8,271 nt of DNA from Lysobacteraceae bacterium (GTDB lineage Bacteria > Pseudomonadota > Gammaproteobacteria > Xanthomonadales > Xanthomonadaceae), in the NCBI GenBank assembly GCA_028293685.1, contig JAQGOI010000073.1, forward strand, positions 1 to 8,271, given 5' to 3'. The notes beneath the pieces are model-generated. The model saw nothing but the letters and a program-made list of their open reading frames with translations. It searched no databases and was not told the DNA's origin. Positions within the stretch are counted from its first letter, which is position 1. Every line of letters starts with the position of its first letter. Below are positions 1-4,884 of this stretch, one piece after another. The translations under genes were made by a program, and so were the position numbers.

Positions 1-1315
1 GCGGCAGCACCAGGCGCGGCTTGAATGCGTCGCCGCTCCACACCGGCTTCATCGCTGATTTCGATACGCCGAGGATGGCGACTTCCGGCGCGTTGACGAT
101 CGGCGTGAACGCCGTGCCGCCGATACCGCCGAGCGAGCTGATCGAAAAACAGCCGCCCTGCATCTCCGCAGGCCCGAGCTTGCCATCGCGCGCCTTCGCG
201 GCGAGTTCGCCGGTTTCGCGCGCGATCTGCACGACGCCCTTGCGATCGCAATCGCGCACGACCGGCACGACCAAGCCGTTGGGCGTATCGGCAGCAAAGC
301 CGATGTTGAAATATTTCTTCAGCGTCAGCGTCTCGCCACTGGCATCGAGCGAGGCATTGAAGGTCGGGTATTTCTGCAGCGCCGCCACACTCGCCTTGAT
401 CAGAAAGGCCAGCATGGTCAGCTTGACGCCATCCTTCTGCTTCTCGTTTTCCTTGTTGAGCGCGACACGCAGCGCTTCGAGATCGGTGACGTCGGCATCG
501 TCGTGCTGGGTGACGTGCGGGATCATCGCCCAGTTGCGCGCCAGGTTCGCACCCGACAACTTCTGGATGCGCGTCAGTTCACGCGTCTCGACCGCACCGA
601 ATTTGCCAAAGTCGACCTTCGGCCACGGCAGCAACTGCAATCCGCCGCCAGCGGACGTCGCTTTGCCTGCACCCGCGAGCGCCTGCTTCACGTAGGCCTG
701 CACGTCATCCTTGCCGATGCGTCCGCCGCGTTGCGAACCACCCACCCGCGACAGGTCGACGCCCAGCTCCCGCGCGAGCAGCCGCACGGCAGGACTTGCA
801 TACGGAACCTTGTCCGGCAGGACCGCGTCGGCATCGAAGCGCGCCGGCGGTTGCGCCGGTGTTGTCGCACCTGACGGCGCAGCATGGGCTTCGATCGATG
901 CCTGCGCGATGTTGTCGGGCCTAGCGGCCACGACCACCGGCTCGACGGCGCTATCGGTTTCTGCAGCCTCGACCCGTTGCGCAGGCGCCTCGGGTTCGGC
1001 GCGGGACGGCGCCTCGGGTTCGGCGCGGGACGGCGCCGCGGCCACGCGGGCTGGAGCGTCCGCCGCTGTTGCGCCAACAGGTTCGATCAGCGCCACGACG
1101 CTGCCTTCGGATAACGTGTCGCCAAGCTTGACCTTCAATTCGCGCACGATGCCGGCGAAGGGCGCCGGCACTTCCATCGTCGCCTTGTCCGATTCCAGCG
1201 TCACCAGGCCCTGGTCCACCGCGACCGTATCGCCGACGCCGACCAGCACTTCGATCACCGGCACATCGTCGTAACCGCCGATATCCGGGACGCGCGCTTC
1301 CTTGAGATCGGCCAT
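1..1315 (-). CDS. aceF: Pyruvate dehydrogenase E2, dihydrolipoyllysine acetyltransferase (3' end cut by window edge)
   Basis: This is the E2 core of the cytoplasmic pyruvate dehydrogenase complex, which moves the acetyl group from lipoyl-lysine to CoA. About 438 residues are visible; the C-terminus, with the catalytic HxxxDG motif, lies off the left edge. Visible domains: one lipoyl domain (about residues 2-78) with the lipoylation motif ESDKATMEVPAP, lysine at residue 44 (bases 1184-1186); an Ala/Pro/Glu-rich swinging linker (about 80-165) holding a perfect 24-base tandem repeat; an E1/E3-binding domain (about 170-207, VPYASPAVRLLARELGVDL then GGRIGKDDV); and most of the acetyltransferase domain, including SISSLGGIGGTAFTPIVNAP. 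The chosen ATG (1315) has GGAGGG at 1320-1325, only 4 bases away. An in-frame ATG at 1330 would add MAEGR, so the start is slightly uncertain. Neighbouring aceE or lpd cannot be seen. Identification is firm. Confidence 0.96.
   Translation of the reverse strand, partial: MADLKEARVPDIGGYDDVPVIEVLVGVGDTVAVDQGLVTLESDKATMEVPAPFAGIVRELKVKLGDTLSEGSVVALIEPVGATAADAPARVAAAPSRAEPEAPSRAEPEAPAQRVEAAETDSAVEPVVVAARPDNIAQASIEAHAAPSGATTPAQPPARFDADAVLPDKVPYASPAVRLLARELGVDLSRVGGSQRGGRIGKDDVQAYVKQALAGAGKATSAGGGLQLLPWPKVDFGKFGAVETRELTRIQKLSGANLARNWAMIPHVTQHDDADVTDLEALRVALNKENEKQKDGVKLTMLAFLIKASVAALQKYPTFNASLDASGETLTLKKYFNIGFAADTPNGLVVPVVRDCDRKGVVQIARETGELAAKARDGKLGPAEMQGGCFSISSLGGIGGTAFTPIVNAPEVAILGVSKSAMKPVWSGDAFKPRLVLP
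984..1031 (-). repeat. Perfect 24-bp tandem duplication in the aceF linker
   Basis: Two identical head-to-tail 24-base units (984-1007 and 1008-1031) are followed by six more matching bases (1032-1037). They encode the octapeptide PSRAEPEA twice, at residues 95-110 in the flexible linker between the lipoyl and E1/E3-binding domains. Being a multiple of three, the repeat keeps frame. Such Ala/Pro-rich linkers tolerate length change, so replication slippage is the simplest origin. Confidence 0.93.
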
Positions 1316-1341
1316 GCGGCCCTCCGCCATGTGGGGCACCT

Positions 1342-1370
1342 ATTGTGGCCGGCCGGGGTTCCAACGCCAA
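1342..1370 (-). promoter_or_regulatory. Candidate sigma-70 promoter for aceF
   Basis: Reading the minus strand, TTGGCG (1370-1365) is followed after exactly 17 bases by CACAAT (1347-1342). The match is 3/6 for the -35 box (TTGACA) and 4/6 for the -10 box (TATAAT). Transcription would start about 20 bases before the aceF ATG at 1315, which favours that start over the ATG at 1330. It sits just downstream of the terminator of the preceding gene, so aceF needs its own promoter here. In GC-rich DNA such matches arise by chance, so this is tentative. Confidence 0.35.
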
Positions 1371-1420
1371 CCGCCGTCGATACGGGTTGCGGCCATGCAT
1401 TACGACGGCGACCTGCCCAT

Positions 1421-1447
1421 GCAAGAAGGGGCGCCCGAAGGCGCCCC
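1421..1447 (-). terminator. Intrinsic terminator of the EF-hand gene, UUCG-capped
   Basis: A perfect 8-bp stem, GGGGCGCC (1440-1447) with GGCGCCCC (1428-1435), encloses the four bases 1436-1439. On the minus-strand transcript the loop reads UUCG closed by a C-G pair, the extra-stable tetraloop. The bases after it read UUCUUGC (1427-1421), a short interrupted U tract. It lies 27 bases past the stop codon of the EF-hand gene and separates it from aceF. The plus-strand orientation has no U tract after the stem, so it is directional. Confidence 0.85.
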
Positions 1448-1474
1448 AGCGATGCAGATCAAGGTTCGATCGGA

Positions 1475-2395
1475 TCAGTGCGTCTGATGGTAAGCCTGGT
1501 ACTCGCCATCACTCAGATAGCCATCGCCATTCTTGTCGATGGTCGAAAAGCTGGCGCCCAAGCTTGGATCGCTTGCGGCTTCACTGGCGCTGATGCGACC
1601 GTCGCTGTCGGCGTCCAGGCTCTTGAACGAGTTGCTGGAACCCGTGAAGCCACTGGCAGTGCTGCTGCTGGGCTCCGTCGTCGCCGCGCCCATGCCGGTG
1701 CCGCTGCTGGTGCCAGCGGTCGTGCTGGCCGCATGGTGGTGACGCCTGTGCTTGCGATGGTGCTTGACGTGCGTGGTGGTGGTTGGGGCGGCCGTGGTGG
1801 TCGTGTCGGTCGAGGTTGTCGTCGACTGATCGGACGTGCCCGAGCCATAGGCGCCCGACGTCGTCGTCGAACCGGACGTCGTGCCGCCCATGCCGGACGT
1901 TGTATCGCTACCGTTGGTACCGGACGTATTGGACTGCGTCGTCGTGCTTCCCGATGTCCCGGTTCCGTAAGCGCCGGATCCCATCGTCGCACCCGAGCTG
2001 GTGCCGCCGACGGCCGTACCGGTTCCCGAAGCCGTGCCGTTGCTGGAATTCGGTGCAGTCGCGAACTCCGAACTGCTGACGTAACCGTCGCCGTTCGCAT
2101 CCAGCCCGCGGAAATTGCCGCTCAGCCCGGTGTTGACGCTCGCTTCGGTGGCGCTGATGCGTCCGTCGTGGTCGGTATCGACGCTCTGGAAGTTCGGCGT
2201 CGCCGGCTGCGTCTGATCGCCGTTCAACGGCGACATCGGTTGCTGCGCAGTGGCGTTGCGATCGGTGGTATCGGTCTGCTGCTGCGCGGTGTCTGTCGAG
2301 GTCGTCGAGCTGGTCTGCTGCGCGGCGAGCGCCAGCGGCGTCAGCAGCGCGGTGCCCAGCGCCATCGCCAGCAGTCTTTTGATAGGTGCTTGCAT
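1475..2395 (-). CDS. Exported protein with four EF-hands and a low-complexity, His/Arg-containing linker
   Basis: This 306-residue protein most likely binds Ca2+ outside the cytoplasm. Residues 1-25 form a signal peptide (MQAPIKRLLAMALGTALL, cleavage probably after ALA). Four canonical 12-residue EF loops sit in two pairs: DTDHDGRISATE (73-84) and DANGDGYVSSSE (99-110), then DADSDGRISASE (261-272) and DKNGDGYLSDGE (287-298); each has acidic or Asn ligands at 1, 3 and 5 and Glu at 12. The pairs are joined by about 145 residues rich in Ser, Thr and Gly, with two GAYG-containing repeats and a basic cluster HVKHHRKHRRHHHAA (209-223). An upstream in-frame ATG (2521) exists, but the start at 2395 has AGGAG 8 bases away and begins the signal peptide. 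The gene ends in a UUCG terminator and looks monocistronic. Resembles small calsymin/EF-hand proteins of proteobacteria; exact function unknown. Confidence 0.9.
   Translation of the reverse strand: MQAPIKRLLAMALGTALLTPLALAAQQTSSTTSTDTAQQQTDTTDRNATAQQPMSPLNGDQTQPATPNFQSVDTDHDGRISATEASVNTGLSGNFRGLDANGDGYVSSSEFATAPNSSNGTASGTGTAVGGTSSGATMGSGAYGTGTSGSTTTQSNTSGTNGSDTTSGMGGTTSGSTTTSGAYGSGTSDQSTTTSTDTTTTAAPTTTTHVKHHRKHRRHHHAASTTAGTSSGTGMGAATTEPSSSTASGFTGSSNSFKSLDADSDGRISASEAASDPSLGASFSTIDKNGDGYLSDGEYQAYHQTH
1808..1984 (-). repeat. Ser/Thr/Gly-rich repeat segment in the EF-hand protein linker
   Basis: Two diverged copies of a peptide unit lie in the linker: GSGAYGTGTSGSTTTQSN (residues 139-156) and TSGAYGSGTSDQSTTTST (179-196), separated by SGT/TTSG-rich sequence. 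The 120-base spacing suggests an internal duplication followed by drift. At the DNA level the region is dense in GTCGTCG-type triplets. Confidence 0.7.
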
Positions 2396-2403
2396 CGTGC
2401 TTT

Positions 2404-2408
2404 CTCCT
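2404..2408 (-). promoter_or_regulatory. Ribosome binding site that fixes the EF-hand gene start
   Basis: The minus strand reads AGGAG (2408-2404) with an 8-base gap to the ATG at 2395. This supports the signal-peptide start over the in-frame ATG at 2521, which would add 42 residues without secretory character. Confidence 0.85.
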
Positions 2409-2473
2409 GCAACGTTCGTTTTTTGGGGGAACTCCTGATGCGCGCGGCATCCCGGAGCCCCACGACCGTGCCG

Positions 2474-2495
2474 CATGTTGCCTTCAGGCAACGTG
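2474..2495. other. Inverted repeat (hairpin) between SLT copy 1 and the EF-hand gene
   Basis: GTTGCC (2477-2482) and GGCAAC (2487-2492) form a perfect 6-bp stem around a 4-base loop. On the plus strand it extends to 9 bp with one T-G wobble. The hairpin is about 80 bases upstream of the EF-hand start and about 80 bases past the SLT stop. No T tract follows on either strand, so it is not a standard terminator; an operator or leader structure is possible. The rest of the 180-base gap (2396-2575) holds no gene, and no convincing promoter was found. Confidence 0.5.
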
Positions 2496-2575
2496 AGTCC
2501 AAGCCGATGAATGCGCGTCACCCAACTCGACAGTGCGATTTCGTTTGCGGTCGAGCAGGAAAGTTGAGGACCGCG

Positions 2576-3349
2576 TCAACGTTCCGGCGTCTGGCCGTCA
2601 AGTGCGAGCTGGTAGCGCTCGTGCAGCGCCTGCACCTTGGCGACGTAGGTCTGAGTTTCGACGTAGGGAGGGATGCCGTGGTACCGCGCGACGGCGCCGG
2701 TACCGGCGTTGTATGCAGCCGCCACCAGGGCGAAATCATCGCGATAAAGCCGTTTGAGCGCCTGCAGGCGCCTGGCGCCGGCGCGGATGGATTCGCCTGA
2801 AGCGAACGGGTCGCGCACGCCGTATTGCCGCGCGACATCGGGCATCAACTGCATCACGCCCTGTGCGCCCTTGGGCGAGAGTGCATGCGCATCGAATCCG
2901 CTTTCGGCATGTGCGATCGCGCGCAACCACGCGTCCGCGACACCCGTCGCTTTTGCGGCCGCACGGAACTGCGATGCATAGCGATCCAGTTGTGGCTTGC
3001 CGACCTGCCCCAGGCCGACGTGCGCGGGCGATCCGGGTGGCGTGCGCACGGTGAAACCGAACACACGCGTCGACCCGGGGAGGTTGCGCGTGCTGTAAAC
3101 GGTGCGGCCGTCCTGCTCGCGCTGATACAGGCTGCCATGGACCACGCCCAGGTTGCCCCACAGATTCGGCACGGCAGCCACGTTGGTGTCGTCCACCTGA
3201 CGGGCGACGCAACGTGAGCCAGGCTCGGGCGCCGTCGCCAGACTGACGTCACCGCCACGCACGCAGCGATAGACGGTGCGTGCCTGCGCCGATGCGGCCG
3301 GCAGCAGCACGGCGAGTGCCAGCCACGACAGCGCGCGGCCGCGGCTCAT
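2576..3349 (-). CDS. Exported lytic transglycosylase, SLT domain (copy 1)
   Basis: Lytic transglycosylases cut the MurNAc-GlcNAc bond of peptidoglycan, leaving 1,6-anhydroMurNAc; this one should act in the periplasm. The 257-residue protein has a signal peptide (MSRGRALSWLALAVLLPAAS, cleavage near AQA at 21-23). A DUF4124-like segment with two cysteines (C29, C47; PEPGSRCVARQV) comes next, then a linker, and an SLT domain from about residue 123. Visible SLT motifs are AHAESGF with the catalytic Glu at 149, SPKGAQGVMQLMP (158-170), AAYNAG (211-216) and YHGIPPYVETQTYV. The start at 3349 was chosen because the signal peptide begins there; its Shine-Dalgarno is poor, and in-frame starts at 3418 and 3469 lack secretory character. 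It is a paralogue of the gene at 6619-7392, of identical length. No intrinsic terminator was seen after it. Confidence 0.93.
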   Translation of the reverse strand: MSRGRALSWLALAVLLPAASAQARTVYRCVRGGDVSLATAPEPGSRCVARQVDDTNVAAVPNLWGNLGVVHGSLYQREQDGRTVYSTRNLPGSTRVFGFTVRTPPGSPAHVGLGQVGKPQLDRYASQFRAAAKATGVADAWLRAIAHAESGFDAHALSPKGAQGVMQLMPDVARQYGVRDPFASGESIRAGARRLQALKRLYRDDFALVAAAYNAGTGAVARYHGIPPYVETQTYVAKVQALHERYQLALDGQTPER

Positions 3350-3484
3350 GCAGCGTCCGCGGGCGCCGGCGGAGTTCCGACCGGAGTCGAATGGATCACG
3401 AGGGTGTGCCGTCTGCATCACAACCGAAGTATGACCCGCGGAACGCATCGCAACCCGACACGGCCTCACCCGCCAGCGCGGGGC

Positions 3485-4084
3485 TCACGTGCGGATGCGC
3501 TCGTCGATCCGCAGCGGCCGCAAGGCAACCAGTTGCAACGCCGCGAACTGCGGATGCGTCGGATTGAGCAGGACATTGCATTCGCCCTGGCACAGCGCAC
3601 TGGGCACGCGCAGCGCGAGCGAGCTCCTGGCGCCGATCCACGTGGCACCGACCTGCTGCACTTCGGGTCGGTACGGCAGCGTGCACCAGGTCGAGGGTTC
3701 GTTGAGTTCCCAGATCACCGACTCGGCCGGGATCATGCCGACGGCGAGCAGCAGCTCCCTGGGCGTTTCGCCTTCCAGATGCACGAGATATTCCAGCAGT
3801 GCCGTGGCCGGCGACAGCGATGCATAGACGCAAGGCACGCCTGCCGGCGACCAGCGACCGCCCTTGCTGCTGCCCGCGAAGGGCTCGGCGGCCTGCGTCG
3901 GTTCGATCACCCTGTAGATCCGCAACTCCCCCGTCTGCCTGGGAGCCATGAAAGCGGTCGACGGCGTTGCTGCCGAGGGCGAGGTCTGCGACGGCGGATC
4001 GCTGGCCGGGAACGTGTCGGCCAACGCATCGTCGAGCGATCGCGTCTTGTCTACGTCGTCGTTGTCGTTGTTGTTACCGGTCAT
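3485..4084 (-). CDS. RES-domain protein (NAD+-degrading toxin superfamily) with an N-terminal TFPASDPPS extension
   Basis: RES-domain proteins are usually toxins of Xre-RES toxin-antitoxin pairs that deplete NAD+ by hydrolysis or phosphorolysis. This 199-residue protein has a RES domain from about residue 54: RIYRVIEP, EPFAGSSKGGRW (Arg77), VPCVYASLSPATALLEYLVH (Tyr87, Glu98), LALRVPSALC (Ser162) and LLNPTHPQF, which fit the conserved Arg, Tyr, Glu and Ser positions of the fold. Ahead of it lies a polar, probably disordered stretch (NNNDNDDVDK) and SLDDALADTFPASDPPS (16-32), a motif I know from small uncharacterised proteobacterial proteins. The start at 4084 has AGGAAG at 4090-4095. The upstream gene is DUF1993, 156 bases away, and no helix-turn-helix antitoxin is next to it. 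No signal peptide, so cytoplasmic. Domain call is firm; toxin activity is inferred. Confidence 0.88.
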   Translation of the reverse strand: MTGNNNDNDDVDKTRSLDDALADTFPASDPPSQTSPSAATPSTAFMAPRQTGELRIYRVIEPTQAAEPFAGSSKGGRWSPAGVPCVYASLSPATALLEYLVHLEGETPRELLLAVGMIPAESVIWELNEPSTWCTLPYRPEVQQVGATWIGARSSLALRVPSALCQGECNVLLNPTHPQFAALQLVALRPLRIDERIRT

Positions 4085-4089
4085 GGCCG

Positions 4090-4095
4090 CTTCCT
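4090..4095 (-). promoter_or_regulatory. Ribosome binding site of the RES gene
   Basis: The minus strand reads AGGAAG (4095-4090), 5 bases before the ATG at 4084 (7 if only AGGA is counted). It decides against the in-frame ATG at 4183, which would add 33 residues of arginine- and alanine-rich sequence typical of non-coding GC-rich DNA. Confidence 0.75.
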
Positions 4096-4184
4096 GGCAA
4101 TACCCGCGCGATGCTGCGGCAGTCGGGGTCGTGCGCCCGTGAGCGAGCGCCGACCTGCCGAACGAACTGCGCCATGCCGACATT

Positions 4185-4216
4185 GTCCGCTCGCCGACAG
4201 CAGGCGCTCGCCGGAC
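4185..4216. other. Structured repeat in the DUF1993-RES intergenic region
   Basis: GTCCG (4185-4189) pairs with CGGAC (4212-4216), and inside them CGCC (4192-4195) pairs with GGCG (4203-4206) around a 7-base loop. The same stretch carries the nonamer CGCTCGCCG twice as a direct repeat. There is no T tract on either side. It could be a leader structure for the RES gene or a leaky stop between the two genes, but GC-rich DNA gives such pairings by chance. The rest of the 156-base gap (4085-4240) shows no gene. Confidence 0.3.
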
Positions 4217-4240
4217 CCGATTTGCCGGTGCGGCTCGACA

Positions 4241-4744
4241 CTAAACGCCCATGTAATCCATCTTGCCGATCGGCACGCCGGCCTCGCGCAGGATCGCGTA
4301 CGTGGTCGTCGCATGGAAAAACAGATTGGGGAGCACGAAGTCGAGCAGATACGCCTGACCCTTGAACTGCAGTTCGCCCGTGCGCATCTTCAGCGTGATG
4401 TCACGCGTCTCGCTTCCGTCGATCTGCTGCGCTGTCAGCTGGTTGAGCAGCTCGATGGTGCGCTCCAGGCGTGAATACAGTTGCGCGAACGTGGTTTCAT
4501 CGTCCTCGATCTTCGGCGGCTCGAGCCCTGCCAGCCTGTAGCTGCCGTTCTTGGCCATATCCGCGGCAATCTGCACCTGGCGCGACAGCGGCAGCATGTC
4601 GGCGATCAAACGGGTCTGCAAAAGGACCTCGGGCGCGAATCCCTTTTCCACGGCGAAGGCCTCGCCTTTCTGCAGCACGGCGCGAAGGTTCGTCAGTGCG
4701 CGGACGAAGACGGGAACCGACGCCTGGTACATCGTGATGCTCAT
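4241..4744 (-). CDS. DUF1993 family protein (predicted DinB-like helical bundle)
   Basis: The 167-residue protein matches the DUF1993 family over its full length, from the typical opening MSITMYQASVPVFVRALTNL to the C-terminal LPNLFFHATTTYAILREAG followed by VPIGKMDYMG. The family has no established function; a DinB-like four-helix fold is predicted for it. Landmarks include RLIADMLPLSRQVQIAADMA (45-64) with AGLEPPKIEDDETTFAQL after it, and a conserved FHATTTYAILR segment. No signal peptide or membrane segment is seen, so it is probably cytoplasmic. The ATG at 4744 has AAGG at 4752-4755, 7 bases away. It diverges from the M14 peptidase gene across a 140-base spacer and is co-directional with the RES gene, but the 156-base gap makes an operon uncertain. 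There is no DNA-binding motif, so nothing suggests it is an antitoxin for the RES protein. Confidence 0.88.
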   Translation of the reverse strand: MSITMYQASVPVFVRALTNLRAVLQKGEAFAVEKGFAPEVLLQTRLIADMLPLSRQVQIAADMAKNGSYRLAGLEPPKIEDDETTFAQLYSRLERTIELLNQLTAQQIDGSETRDITLKMRTGELQFKGQAYLLDFVLPNLFFHATTTYAILREAGVPIGKMDYMGV

Positions 4745-4884
4745 GGGAATGCCTTGCGGGGACTGGGGCGGCGAGATTAACCCGCGGCAACGACAATTGC
4801 GTCAGGCGCTCCCAAGCTCATCCTTTCACACGGGTTTGAATCGACCGATTGCACTGTTGCCCGCCGGATTCCAGGTTCAGGCCT
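4745..4884. promoter_or_regulatory. Divergent spacer between the DUF1993 and M14 peptidase genes
   Basis: This 140-base region must hold promoters for two divergent genes. No -35/-10 pair stood out on either strand. It is less GC-rich than its surroundings and contains an imperfect palindrome, AATCG (4839-4843) and CGATT (4846-4850) two bases apart, 34 bases before the peptidase start, which could be an operator half-site pair. The function is inferred only from gene orientation. Confidence 0.5.

Noticed and set aside
21..695. A 224-codon plus-strand frame at the left edge
   Set aside because: Antisense to the aceF catalytic domain, whose minus-strand sequence is clearly conserved.
1331..2800. 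A 489-codon open frame on the plus strand
   Set aside because: It is antisense to the EF-hand gene and the end of SLT copy 1, is Arg/Gly-rich low-complexity translation, has no recognisable domain, and reflects the GC-rich codon bias of the real genes.
3469..3482. Hairpin CCCGC/GCGGG just past the RES stop as a terminator
   Set aside because: Only 5 bp of stem and no U tract after it in the minus-strand transcript; such stems are expected by chance in this GC-rich DNA.
3404..4474. A 356-codon plus-strand frame across the RES gene and part of DUF1993
   Set aside because: Antisense to two recognised protein families and crosses their intergenic region; Arg-rich with no domain.
4241..4744. DUF1993 protein as a cognate antitoxin for the RES protein
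   Set aside because: Known RES antitoxins carry an Xre-type helix-turn-helix; this protein matches DUF1993 over its full length, shows no DNA-binding motif and is 156 bases away.
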